DNA from: Rebecca billardiae RCC1528
Taxonomy: Eukaryota > Haptophyta
Assembly: GCA_965240325.2 (NCBI GenBank)
Contig: OZ251240.1
Location: 806,001-870,000, forward strand
Length of the DNA stretch: 64,000 nucleotides
Reading direction: 5' to 3'
A model generated the notes under the pieces. The model ran no database searches. It saw nothing but the letters and a program-made list of their open reading frames with translations, and was not told the DNA's origin. Below are positions 10,311 through 20,413 of the stretch, piece by piece. The position numbers and the translations under genes are program-made. Position 1 is the stretch's first letter; every line of letters begins with the position of its first letter.

Positions 10311-10796
10311 TGTTTTCGACCCAAAACAATCAAACGTCGCTCGGCAAACTCGTACTCCAGCATACAAGAAGGACAAAAATACTCACTTGTTTCACCCCCG
10401 GGGTATCTGATCCCACGTCCGTCCATAGTAGATACAAGAATTGCAGCGGGCGCGGCCTTTTAAGCTGTGATGGACAGCATACCCCCCCTCAAAAAGTCGA
10501 AAACTCACCCTCCAACAGCCCTCAAAATCGTCCCCCATGCCCTTTTCTTTGATCAAATTCAAAAGATCTTTTTGACAACGTAGTGAGGGCCCCCGGCGGG
10601 GCTCCACGCTACGCGCTCCGCCCTGCACCGCGGGCCATAAGGCCTAACCGTGTAGTGACTCATCAGTACTCACATGCAGCGTAGTATCTAGTGATGACAT
10701 CAATATGGTCGTAGTCTTCAAGATGCACTCAATACTCATCATTCATCAATAAGCAGTAGTCGTTGTAACTAGCTATGATGACCTGCGTGCCTTTCT

Positions 10797-10920
10797 TCGA
10801 GTCTCTCCTCTCTAGCTCTCTCTCCCATAGTCAGTTCTCTCTCGTCTCTCTCTCTCTGCGCTCTCTCTCTATACGTTCACCTCTCTCTCTCTCTCTCTCA
10901 CTGACTCACTCTCTCTCACG
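10797..10920. repeat. CT-rich imperfect microsatellite
   Basis: Runs of ctctct interrupted by a few other bases lie just past the stop of the minus-strand Nbp35 gene, so the transcript would be GA-rich in its 3' UTR. Confidence 0.8.
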
Positions 10921-10942
10921 CGTTGTGACCAGCTCGAGGGAC

Positions 10943-11295
10943 TCACGCGCCTGCACCGTACGGGCGATACGTGCTCGTGTCGCCGCCTTCGGACGCGTCT
11001 TGGTCGAGCTCCATCGCCTCGCCACCGCGCGCAGCCGCGCCTGCTGGGAAGAGCGCGTGCGCCAGCCTGTCGCACAGGCCGTGCACGGCCTGGGTCGCGC
11101 GCGCCTCGTGCGCAGCCGCGTCAAGCGCGGCGCCGGCGTCGCATGCGCGCCCCACCGCCGGGTCCAGCGGGAGCTTGCCGAGGAACGGCACGGCAAACTC
11201 GGCGGCCATGCGCTCGGGGCCGCGCAGGGCCGGGCTCGGCTCCGTGGCACCCGCGTGGCCGTTGCTCGTCGCCATCCCGGCCGCATCGGCGCCAT

Positions 11296-11335
<40 letters not shown>

Positions 11336-12268
11336 GCCCTGCCCGGCGCCCGACGGGAAGATTTCAATCTCGATCGCCCCCTCCTCGAGCAGGCCGGGGT
11401 CGGCGGCGTGGAGCGCAGCCAGGAGACGCGGGGTGAGGTCGTGCCCGGCGCGGTCGACGCAGCGCGCGCTCGCGAGCGGCTGCGCGCACGGCGCCATGTT
11501 CTCGACCACGCCCAGCACCTGCAGCGCCGTTTTCTTGCAGAAATTCAATTCCTTGCGCACGTCCGCCATCGACGCCTCCTGTGGCGTGGTGACGACGACG
11601 GCGCCGTCGCGCGGGCCGAGCGCGCGCTTGAGGTACTGCACAGCGGAGATGTGCTCGTCTGACGTGCCTGGCGGCGTGTCGATTAGCAGCACGTCCAGCT
11701 CGCCCCACTCCACGTCGGTCAGAAATTGCTTGATCAGACCGTTCTTCCGAGGCCCGCGCCAGATCACCGCATCGTCGGCGTCCGGCAGGAGGAAGCCGAT
11801 GCTCATGACGCCGAGCTCGCCGTCCGCCTCGTCGTCGGCCGCCACCGCCGCCGCCTCACCGCCGCCCTCGCCGCCCGCCGCGGGCACAGGCACCCACACC
11901 GGAGACCAGCCGCTGCCCGAGGAATGCACCGCCTCGCCGCGCACGCCGAGCATCAGCGGTACGCTCGGGCCGCAGATGTCGATGTCGAGGAGGCCGACGC
12001 GGAGCCCGCGGCGGGCGAGGCCAAATGCAAGTTGCGACGCCACCGTGCTCTTCCCCACGCCGCCCTTGCCGGAGAGCACGAGCACCTTGCGCCGCACGCA
12101 CTCGAGCTGCTTCGCCACCTCCGCGATCGCCGGGTCCTCCTCGCGCGCGGCGCCCGAGGCGCACACCTTCTGGTTGGGGCAGCCCTCGCACGCGCTCGCC
12201 TTGCCGGCCTGCTCCGACTGCGGCCCGACGCAGTCCTCCGGCTGCGGGTGCTCCAGCGGCGTGCTCAT
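10943..12268 (-). CDS. Nbp35/NUBP1-like cytosolic Fe-S scaffold P-loop ATPase
   Basis: The protein has 441 residues from the ATG at 12268. In yeast and animals Nbp35/NUBP1 is the scaffold of cytosolic Fe-S cluster assembly. The N-terminal cluster motif C-x13-C-x2-C-x5-C is intact (Cys13, 27, 30, 36), which identifies the Nbp35 type over plain Mrp. The deviant Walker A (GKGGVGKST) is at residues 67-75, [10 protein letters not shown] follows, and [13 protein letters not shown] and [10 protein letters not shown] are present. The C-terminal half is odd. After GVVENMAPC the usual CPxC pair that bridges the dimer cluster is not seen. Instead there is an insertion with a poly-Ala tract from a GCC/GCG microsatellite (about 11298-11336). 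The ending [18 protein letters not shown] is canonical. The gene faces the ferredoxin-MBL gene across 168 bp. Confidence 0.9.
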
Positions 12269-12436
12269 CGCGCGGGAAGTCAGGCACAGGGGCGGGAGTG
12301 TGCGGCGTGGCGGTCGTGAACGAGGTCCAAGTGGCCCGCGTGAGCGCGTCCGGTTCACCCGCGCGGGGCCGCTCGCCACAGCTCAAAGCTGGTCTGCTGG
12401 TCGGCGTTCACTCCCGGCCCGGGCGGCATTGCGGCC
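12269..12436. promoter_or_regulatory. Bidirectional promoter between Nbp35-like and ferredoxin-MBL genes
   Basis: The 168 bp between the two start codons must hold both promoters and 5' UTRs. It is GC-rich with no TATA box evident. Shared control is inferred from the geometry. Confidence 0.45.
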
Positions 12437-13876
12437 ATGATGCGTGCGTCCGCGCTGAAGTGCGGCCTCCTAGCCGCCCTCGCACACGCTGCGGCGGGGA
12501 TGGCGACGGGCGGCAGGGCATCACGCGTGCGTCTCCCGGCGAACGCGGATGGCGCGTTCTACGTCGACTCGTCGTGCATCGGTGCGCGGCATGCGCGATG
12601 CGACGCGTGCGCTCGCGCGTGCCATCCTATCCCATCAAAGCGAAAAGCTGACAGCGCTTGCCCTGGCTCTACTTCGCGCTGGCCGGCTGGGCGGCCGGCC
12701 AGACTGCGACACGTGCCGCTGGGTCGCCCCCGCCATCTTTGGGCGCGCCGATGGGCAGAGCTATGTCGCCCAGCAGCCGACGGACGGCGCAGCGCGCACG
12801 CTCGCGTGCGCTGCAGCTGTCGCGTGTCCAACTGGCTCGATCCGAAGCAATCCGGCCCAGCCCGAGGCGCGCGCGGTGGCCGCTGGCTACTTCCCGGCGC
12901 AGGTAGACGCGGCGCGCATGCCAAACGTGTACCACCTCGGCTACCACGCGCCGCACTCCTTCGGCGCGGCGCCGTACCTCGTAGCGAGCGCCGACGGTCG
13001 CACGGGCGGTGTGATGGTCGACTCCCCGCGATACTCGTCAGCTCTCGCGCGCCGGGTGCAGGCGCTGTGTGGCGGAGACGGGCCGGAGTGGATGCTCCTC
13101 ACGCACATCGACGACGTGGCGGATCACAACAAGTGCGGCGCGCGCTACATCCTTCGCGCCCGCGCCCGCCAAGCCCGCACGCCCTCTCCGTCTGCCCTCA
13201 GGCTGGCTGGCACATACTGTATCGGCTGCTGCACTCCGAATGCGCGCTCAGCCGACCTCGGGGCGCCGTGCGTGGCGCCGCGCCGCACGCGACCACGCGG
13301 TGCAGGTGGAAGGAGCGCTTCCCGCGCATGCGCCGCGTGCTGCACGCGCTCGAGGTGCGCGGCCCGGACGCTTGGCCGTACATCGAGACGCGTAGCATCG
13401 AGGTGCAGCTGGGCCCGGCGCGCGCGCACGCGCCGAGCGCTCCGCCCACCGCCTTGCCGCGCTGGGGGGCGGGGGCCGAGCCCGCCTCGGCTGGCGATGC
13501 CGTGCCGCTCGCGCCTGGAGTGACGGCCATCCACACGCCGGGCCACACGGACGGCTCGGTCTGCTACCTCGTCGCGCCCGAGCTCAGCGGCGGCGACGGC
13601 GTTCTCTTCACAGGCGACCACTTTGCCCTCTCAGGCCGGCTCGGCCGGCTGGATGGGTTTGCGCGGTACAGCCGCGACACGACTCAGCAGGCCGCGTCGA
13701 TGCGCGCGCTCGCGACCGAGCCCTTCTTGCACGTGCTGCCGGGGCACGGCCGGCGGTACTCGTTTGCGGACGACGCGGCCCGCGAAGCCGAGCTGACCGC
13801 AGCCGCAGATGCGTACGAGCGCGACCCGAAGGGCGTGCACGCCCCGGGGCCGATCTTCACGCAGCCTGCTGCCTAA
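12437..13876 (+). CDS. Ferredoxin-like plus metallo-beta-lactamase fold protein, three exons
   Basis: Exons are 12437-12581, 12703-13132 and 13306-13876, giving 381 residues. Both introns (121 and 173 bp) are GT-AG and phases close exactly. The first join creates CIDCDTCRW and the second DHNKWKERF, both expected from plant homologs of this family. Residues 1-21 look like a signal or transit peptide. Residues 30-100 are a 4Fe-4S ferredoxin-like module with Cys47, Cys50, Cys53 and a later CPTGSI. The rest is an MBL hydrolase fold: THIDDVADH is the metal motif, then HTPGHTDGSVCYL, LFTGDHF and VLPGHGRRYSF. Plant relatives are annotated as metallo-hydrolase/oxidoreductases and are probably plastidial; the substrate is unknown. 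An insertion of about 30 residues precedes HTPGHTDG. Confidence 0.88.
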   Translation: MMRASALKCGLLAALAHAAAGMATGGRASRVRLPANADGAFYVDSSCIGARHARCDACARACHPIPSKRKADSACPGSTSRWPAGRPARLRHVPLGRPRHLWARRWAELCRPAADGRRSAHARVRCSCRVSNWLDPKQSGPARGARGGRWLLPGAGRRGAHAKRVPPRLPRAALLRRGAVPRSERRRSHGRCDGRLPAILVSSRAPGAGAVWRRRAGVDAPHAHRRRGGSQQVRRALHPSRPRPPSPHALSVCPQAGWHILYRLLHSECALSRPRGAVRGAAPHATTRCRWKERFPRMRRVLHALEVRGPDAWPYIETRSIEVQLGPARAHAPSAPPTALPRWGAGAEPASAGDAVPLAPGVTAIHTPGHTDGSVCYLVAPELSGGDGVLFTGDHFALSGRLGRLDGFARYSRDTTQQAASMRALATEPFLHVLPGHGRRYSFADDAAREAELTAAADAYERDPKGVHAPGPIFTQPAA

Positions 13877-14399
13877 TCAGCCAGTCAGCATCACTCGGTC
13901 GCCGTCAGTCGCCGGCCAGCGCTGGCACTGTACTACCCGATGACAGTGTCACACGATCCGACGCCGTGACCCGCGCCGCTCACGCTGTCACAGGACGACA
14001 CAGCCCACTGCTCAATAATCACTAATCACTATTCACTAAGCTAACTTACGACATGATACTCACATGATACATCATGTATCATAGTGCCTTCGACGGACCA
14101 GCAAGGCTTCGGAGTTCCGCGAGGTCTCCGCTGGTACCAGCAATGTTATGGCCGACGCCAAGACTGTATGTCAGTGCATCTGACTTCTGCTGAGTGCCGC
14201 TACTGCAAGCTCTGCTGTCTGCTATCTATAAGGCGCCGCGGTCGCGTCTCGCGATCTGTGCAACGTGAACGCGTGACACCCACTTTACTACCAGTACATG
14301 CAGCGCACACGAGTCTAACATGGCAGCAGGAACGCAGCATGGGAACTGCACCCACGAGGTTGGCAAAGGCACGCCTGCACATGTAGCACCTCGTGGCGG
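13877..14399. other. Intergenic, 3' region between convergent genes
   Basis: This lies between the MBL stop and the BolA stop on the other strand. It contains a short palindromic run, catgatacatcatgtatcat, around 14062-14081. No gene is seen. Confidence 0.55.
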
Positions 14400-14784
14400 T
14401 CAACCTGCAGCATCAGCAGCTGCGGCCTGCGTTTTTGCCGCGTGCTGTTCAGGCGTCCACGTCTTCATCGTCAGCGCGTGGATCTCGTCCATCTCGCTAC
14501 CCAGGGCTGCGTGGACTTCACGATGACGCTCGAGAAGCTTCTTGCCCTGCGATCGCGGGAACGGTGCCGGGGACAAGGTGCGCATGTGTTAGTGTTGTAA
14601 GGATCTGCAGGACCAGCCGACCAGCACGCGCAGACGAGCATGCACCGACCTCGAACACGGTCGACACAAGGATGAGCTCAAATTTGGAGCCGCAGCCGTC
14701 GCTCGAATCTGTCACCTCGAGATGTGAGGGCTGCAGCGCGCTCGCACGCAGGATCTCCTCGACCTTTGCCGCGGAAGACGGCAT
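14400..14784 (-). CDS. BolA-like protein, two exons
   Basis: Exon 1 is 14650-14784 and exon 2 is 14400-14546; the 103-bp GT-AG intron is phase 0 and the product is 93 residues. The join gives VSTVFEGKKLLERHREV, the core BolA signature. Before it is LQPSHLEVTDSSDGCGSKFE and after it is MDEIHALTMKTWTPEQ, both in the right order for BolA. BolA proteins partner with monothiol glutaredoxins to bind or deliver Fe-S clusters. The Cys in DGCGSKFE lies in the variable loop where many family members have a Cys or His ligand. The start ATG at 14784 is the nearest in-frame ATG; the frame is open further upstream with no clear targeting peptide, so an upstream exon is possible. Confidence 0.85.
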
Positions 14785-14877
14785 CACACCGGACAACGGG
14801 GAGGACGTGGAACCGGGCGACGACTCGTCGCCTCGAATCACGATGGCGCGGACGAAGTTACGACGAAATACTTCAAG

Positions 14878-14952
14878 GGCGTTCCCGGGATCCTGCCACA
14901 CGCTCCGAACGGCATGCCCCCCCCTGGGGGGGGCATGGCTACCGGACTGGCG
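14878..14952 (+). repeat. Short dispersed repeat with C8-T-G8 palindrome, copy 1
   Basis: The sequence runs from ggcgttcccgggatcctgcc through catgcccccccctgggggg to catggctaccggactggcgc. A homologous block lies inverted at 25318-25412. The centre is a perfect 12-bp stem, C-A-T-G-C8 facing G8-C-A-T-G, with a single T between. This overlaps the region upstream of the BolA start. Confidence 0.65.
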
Positions 14953-14993
14953 CTGCGCCAGTGGCGGCCGCCAACCCGGACTGCGGCGCACCA

Positions 14994-15896
14994 GCGCTTG
15001 GCGCGCGCGCGGCGCGGCGCGCTGCGGCCGTCGAGTTGCCGTGCGAAGGCGGCGCGTTGCGTGCGTGGCATCGGAACGCTACCGTGTTCCGCACTGCGCC
15101 CCGCAGCTCGCTCCTCGTCGACTTCGCCGCGCCTACGATCAGCGCGCATGCGAGCGTCGCCTCGGAATGAGCAGCCCGCGCCGGCCTCAGCCGTGAGCGC
15201 CCGCCTGGCGCGCGATGCGATCAACTCGGAGCACGAGCTGTTGCTGGGCGAGGAAGCATGTGCCTGCGCGCAAGCCTCGCCGCCTTGAGACACCGATCGT
15301 GAGCAGGGCATGCACCTTGCACGCAACTATTCTTCTTGCCCTTGCGAATGTCGCGGTGCCCTTGAAAGGACTCCTCATCAGAGCAACTACTCAAGCATGG
15401 CATGACAGCAGCCACGCGCGCAGGCGATGCATACAGATGTACACAAGCCGCTGCGCGCACACGCAACCCGAAGACTCCTATTCATCACTTCAGGGCGCTC
15501 ACGGTCTGTTGTTTCATCTCCACTGCATGCAAGGCTCGTGCAGGCTGATGGGCATTCGTCGACAGCCGTCTGAAGCTGCATCCACGCGCACGATCGGTGT
15601 CTCAAGGCGGCGAGGCTTGCGGGCAGGCACATGCTTCCTCGCCCAGCCGCAGCTCGTGCTCCGAGTTGATCGCATCGCGCGCCAGGCGGGCGCTCACGGC
15701 TGAGGCCGGCGCGGGCTGCTCATTCCGAGGCGACGCTCGCATGCGCGCTGATCGTAGGCGCGGCGAAGTCGACGAGGAGCGAGCTGCGGGGCGCAGTGCG
15801 GAACACGGTAGCGTTCCGATGCCACGCACGCAACGCGCCGCCTTCGCACGGCAACTCGACGGCCGCAGCGCGCCGCGCCGCGCGCGCGCCAAGCGC
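14994..15896. mobile_element. Foldback element: 308-bp inverted arms, 287-bp centre
   Basis: Left arm 14994-15301 and right arm 15589-15896 are near-identical inverted copies, starting gcgcttggcgcg and ending at cgatcgtg. The centre (15302-15588) has no recognisable gene. Open frames in the arms have no family features. The structure fits a foldback transposon or a recent inverted duplication. No target duplication is visible. Confidence 0.75.
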
Positions 15897-18003
15897 CCAT
15901 CGAGGCCAGCGCGCCTCGCGAAGCGCGCTTTCATTTTCCCGCGCTTTGTTTTCGCGCGTGAGTTTTTATTGGCGCATGACCCGCGCGGGGAACGCCCCTG
16001 AGAGATGATCGGCTACGCCGATCTTCGGGTAGTAAACAACGAGGTTGAGGGCGCACGGCCCTAGCTAGTTCCGCGCGTGGCTGCGTGCGCCAGCTGCGCG
16101 CACCCGCTGCGCCCGCGTTGAGCCCGTGCAAGCGCCGCGCCTCGAGCCTCACACGCAGCGGCTCGACACCGAGCCGCATGGCAGTGTCGCTCGTGCGCCT
16201 CGGCCCGTGATCAGTCTCAGCTCTGAGGCGCGCTCTCAGGAGGGCTGCGGCCGGGCCGAGCGCGATCTGCGCAGACGGTACAGCCCCGAGCCCGTGGCGG
16301 CTCATGGCAGCCCGAGCCCAATTCCCGCAAAGCCCGGCGCCTCCGCCATCCGCGTCACAGTCGGGGCGCTCCAGGCTCCACGGCCTCTTACTTACGCGTG
16401 CTGCGCTGCAGCCGTGCTCGGCCGAACGACGCCCGCCGAGCCCGCCGAGCACGCGGCTGATGAGCAGTGGTAGCCAGGCGAAGCCGTCGTCGCGGGCGAA
16501 GCTGCGCTGGGTGATGCGGCTTGACGGCCCACAGGCGGCTCACCCGGCTCGTCAGCCGTCTGACGCGTAGCGCGTCGACAAATGGCTGCTGACGGCGTAA
16601 AATCGGCCTGAGCGGCGGATGAAACGGCTGAAAGGCGAGACCACGACGCCACCCAACTGGCGCACGCGCGTGCGGCCGGCGGTGCGGCGCAGCTCGGTCA
16701 CTGCCACCGCTCCCGCGGGCTGCTCACGCCGAGCGCTGTGTTGGCAGCTGCAAGCTGATCGTGCGCTCGCCGCTCCCAGACGAGATCGGTCGAGATCGTG
16801 GGAGCAGACGAGCGGACCATCGCGCAGCAAGATGCAGCGAGCACGCAGACACTTGCGCTGCCCTCTCCTCGTGCGCCTGCGCCAGCCACAGTCTCGAACA
16901 CCAGCAGAACGGAGCTTGCACCGAAAAGGCTGCGCGACGGGCGCGCACGCGCGTGGACGCGGGTCGGCAGGGCGGGGCGCGCGGGGTGAGCGAGGCACGA
17001 ATGCGATGCCGACGGCCGTTGGGACCCGCCGCAGCTGCGCGCACCTGCGCTGAGTCTGTCGGATTGAACGATCGTGCGGCAGCGGCCTGCGTGGGCGGTG
17101 GACACCCTCCGAGCTGCCTCGGTTCAGCACTCTCTCAACTCCTTCCTGCCACTGCCTGCGCGACCATGGTACATCATCAAGGGAGATATTATAATGATAC
17201 TGCAATCTCGCCTGCCTGAGCTGTGTGCGTCTCTTATTCTTAGTAGTAAAATGTTAACCAAGTGTGCACGTTAATAATAGTAAACTGTACTTTACTTCGC
17301 GGGCCACCCGGCACCCAGTGCCCACTTGGGTATTTTGAGCGCCTTCCGGCTTTAAAAGATATTACCCGTGTATGAATCAAGGGTAATCAAGGGGCTTTTA
17401 ACAAGGGGCTTAACGAGTTAACGGCCTTAACCTGATGATATCCGCCACTGAGAAGCGACGGTTCATGAATCATGACTTCAGATGCCGGCATAATAATTCT
17501 TTACTTCATCAAGCGACATTATAAAATCTGACTCAACCTCTCTTTTCTATGTTTGGCGAGCTGTTTCAGGCTCTTACAATTCAAGCATCTTTCTATGACG
17601 GAATGTTCGAACACACGGCTGGTGTTATGTGCTATTCCACCCGGCATTCCCCTAAGTGTTACTATCGTTAAAATTAGCATCCACTACAAACGCAATCATT
17701 GGCAGCGAAATCCACTTATACGTACGCTCACACCTAACCGTAAGGCCACCCACAAAAAATCCCAAAATCCTGCGCGCATCCTCTTTTTGATTTTGCGGTG
17801 CACGTGCGCCGCCCCCCCCCGGCTTTCGCTCACGCTCAGACCTTTCGGGGGGGGGGGGGGGGGGCGTGCGCCATCATCTACTTCAATGTAATACACTGGT
17901 CTGAACACTGCAGTGCAACCTACCGTGTATTGTAGCTTATAATAAGGATGGCGCGCGGCAACCTGCCACCGTGAGCCTTACGCACGTTAAAACAAATTAT
18001 TAT
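15897..18003. other. Repeat-derived and intergenic DNA, no gene supported
   Basis: Positions 16078-16190 resemble part of the dispersed element (tgcgtgcgccagctgcgcgc, near 8538 and 18857), so old repeat fragments are present. A minus-strand copy of the GTGCACACTTG motif is at 17254-17290. Positions 17811-17867 hold a C-run and an 18-base G-run that could pair or form a G-quadruplex. Frames in 16.5-17.2 kb look like GC-rich noise. Confidence 0.5.
17254..17290 (-). repeat. Minus-strand copy of the GTGCACACTTG motif
   Basis: It reads ttaaccaagtgtgcacgtta then ataatagtaaactgtac, the reverse complement of the block at 29055-29110 without the aaggcgtga part. Confidence 0.55.
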
Positions 18004-20413
18004 TATGACCGCGTTCCGCGGTCCTTCCGTAGAACCAACGTAGTTAGGGGCCCGCGGTGCACCCTCCGTCGGCATATGCTGTCCGTCCAACGCGCGGCCG
18101 TAGCGGCAGCAGCAGCGCGGAGCGCCGTCGAGCACGCGCAGGCAAATGAATAATGGAATACTATGCAGCGCGGGCGAGTCGACGGTCTGGAAAATGCGCG
18201 ATCACGCCACAGCAGGCTGGCAGAGCCCGCCCCGAGCTGCAGCATGCGCCGTAGGTGCTGCCCCAAGCTCTCGACTGCCCGTAAGCGGCGGCATGTGCGC
18301 CGGCGCCGGCGGCGGCCATGCTGCCCCGCCGTTGCGCGCCGCGGGGCGCTGCCAGCACCTCCGTGGTGAAGCGCACAGCGCTCGAGCCCACAGGGGCTGG
18401 CGACCGTCAAACCGATACCCCATGACACGGGCCGGGGCTGCGTGTGCCAGCTGCACGCACCCCCTGGGCCCACCTGGCCCGCTCGAGCAGCTCGCGCCTT
18501 GGGTGCGCACAGCGGCTCGAGTATACTGGTATGGGACGCCTGCTGCGGTGCCGCCGAGCGAGCACGTGCGGCCGAGGGTCACGCAGCACGGGCGACTCGA
18601 CGGCGGCGAGCAGGCGCGACGGCCTCGCCGCGCCGCGGTAGAGCCTGCCCGGGCTGCAGCACGCCGTAGGAGCAGCCCAGCGCCCTCCTCCGCCCTCCAG
18701 CTTCGGCGCGCGCAGCAGGCCCGGCGGCGGACATGCTGGCGTGCCCAAGCAAGCAGGCAGATGGGCGCTGCCGGCCGCGCCGTCGCAAAGCGCGCAGAAC
18801 TCGAGCTCGGGGGGGCGGACGGCCGCCAAACTGGCGCCGCAGGACGTGGCACTGCGTGCGCCAGCTGCGCGCACCCGCTGCGCCCGCGTAGCCCGTGCGA
18901 GCGCCGCGCCTCGAGCACACGCCGCAGCAGCTCGACACAGCCACTGCAGCGCGCACGCAGCCTGCACGGAGTGCACGCCGTGGCCCGTCGGCATCTTGGA
19001 AGCCGCCGAGAGCGTGTGCTTTCCCCGCACGACGGCGGTAGCTGCCGCGATGTATACGAGCGTGCTGCCGCGCCGGCCGCCGCTGCCCGGCCGCTGCGCC
19101 GGCTTCCACTCCGCGCCCGCTGCGCGTCCGCAGCTCGGGCAGCTGCGCCCGCCGTCAGCCGGCCCGGTGGCCAGCTGCCGCGCTCGCTGGGCGACGACTC
19201 GATGATGCGCGCAGCGTAAAGTGCGCGCTGGGCACCTCCTCGTCGCGTGCAATTTCGAGGTAGTCCTGCATCTGCTCCTGCATCAGCCCCTCCCACCCTG
19301 CGCGCGGGCGCGGACGGAGTCGCACGCACGCGGTCCGATCGACGATCGATCGAGGCGCGGGCCGCGGCGGGACCGGGGCGTCGACGCGCAGGTTAGGTAG
19401 GTATGGTGCCGGCGCTTCCCGCAGGCGTTGCGCGCTTGGGGCGAGTGGGGCGCGTGGGCGAGACCAGCGGCCAGCCAGCCCACGCCACCGGCGCGAGGGC
19501 ACCGGCGCGGCGCGCACACACACTTTGGGCCGCGCGGACCTGGTCGCGGGGCCGCCGCGCGGCTGCGTGACCGGCAGCTGTGAGTGAGCTGATCGAGTGA
19601 GCAAGCCGAATGCGCGTCCGGAGGTACCTGCAGGCGCGCTCGGGGAGGGCCGAGGGCGATAGGTCGAGACCAGCGGCCGGCCGGCACCCGTCGCGCACGC
19701 ACTCGGTGCGCGCCTTTGAAGGCGGCATCCTCGCTCGGGCCGATGTCGTCGCGCCGCTCGCGAGCACGAGACAGCTGACAGGCGGGTAACTTGGTTGTGA
19801 CAAGCGCTATTCAAAAGAATATCTTTCAATATTATCAAGGCGGTTCATCCATCGAGGCAAGCGGGTAACTGGCTTAAAATAGCGCTATTCAAAAGAATCT
19901 CTTTAATATGACGAGGAGGTTCATCCAACGAGACAGGTGGGTAACTTGGTTTAAAAGCGCTATTCAAAAGAATCTCTTTCAATACCATGAGGCGGTTCAT
20001 CCATCGAGACAGGCGGGTAACTTCTTTTCGCAAGCGCTATTCAAAAGAATCTGGCCTCATAGCTGTTTTCGACCCAAAACAATCAAACGTCGCTCGGCAA
20101 ACTCGTACTCCACTCCAGCATACAAGAAGGACAAAAATACTCACTTGTTTCACCCCCGGGGTATCTGATCCCACGTCCGTCCATCGACTTATGCGGAATG
20201 GCGTGGGCGCGCTTATTTCGTCAAGCGCGTAGTTGCTAATGCAGAGCACTATGGGCCAACGTACCCCTCGAAAAATCGAAAACTCACCCTCCAACAGCCC
20301 TCAAAATCGTCCCCCATCCCCTTTTCTTTGATCAAAAGATCTTTTTGACAACGTAGTGAGGGCCCCCGGCGGGGCTCCACGCTACGCGCTCCGCCCTGCA
20401 CCGCGGGCCATAA
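18004..20413 (+). mobile_element. Dispersed repeat element, copy 2 (~2.4 kb)
   Basis: This is almost identical to 7682-10640, starting at tatgaccgcgttccgcggtc and ending at ccgcgggccataa. Differences are the single 427-bp unit, small indels (for example near 18543 and 18948-18975), and a changed stretch at 20185-20270. High identity over 2 kb implies recent transposition or gene conversion. No coding sequence is supported. Confidence 0.78.

Larger units (their letters stand above)
7682..10640 (+). mobile_element. Dispersed repeat element, copy 1 (~2.96 kb, non-autonomous)
   Basis: This segment is nearly identical to 18004-20413 apart from indels. The left end is ttatgaccgcgttccgcggt; the right end is ccctgcaccgcgggccataa. 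The two termini share only a short inverted TTATGRCC. Both ends also contain a related internal block in direct orientation, CAACGTAGTTAGGGGCCC and CAACGTAGTGAGGGCCCC. Long GC-rich frames run through it on both strands, but none has recognisable protein features, so I treat it as non-coding. It looks like a non-autonomous TIR transposon or MITE-like unit. No target duplication could be established. Confidence 0.75.

Noticed and set aside
16552-17205. Minus-strand ORF of ~217 codons
   Set aside because: Arg/Ser/Ala-rich without motif, overlapping equally open frames on the other strand.
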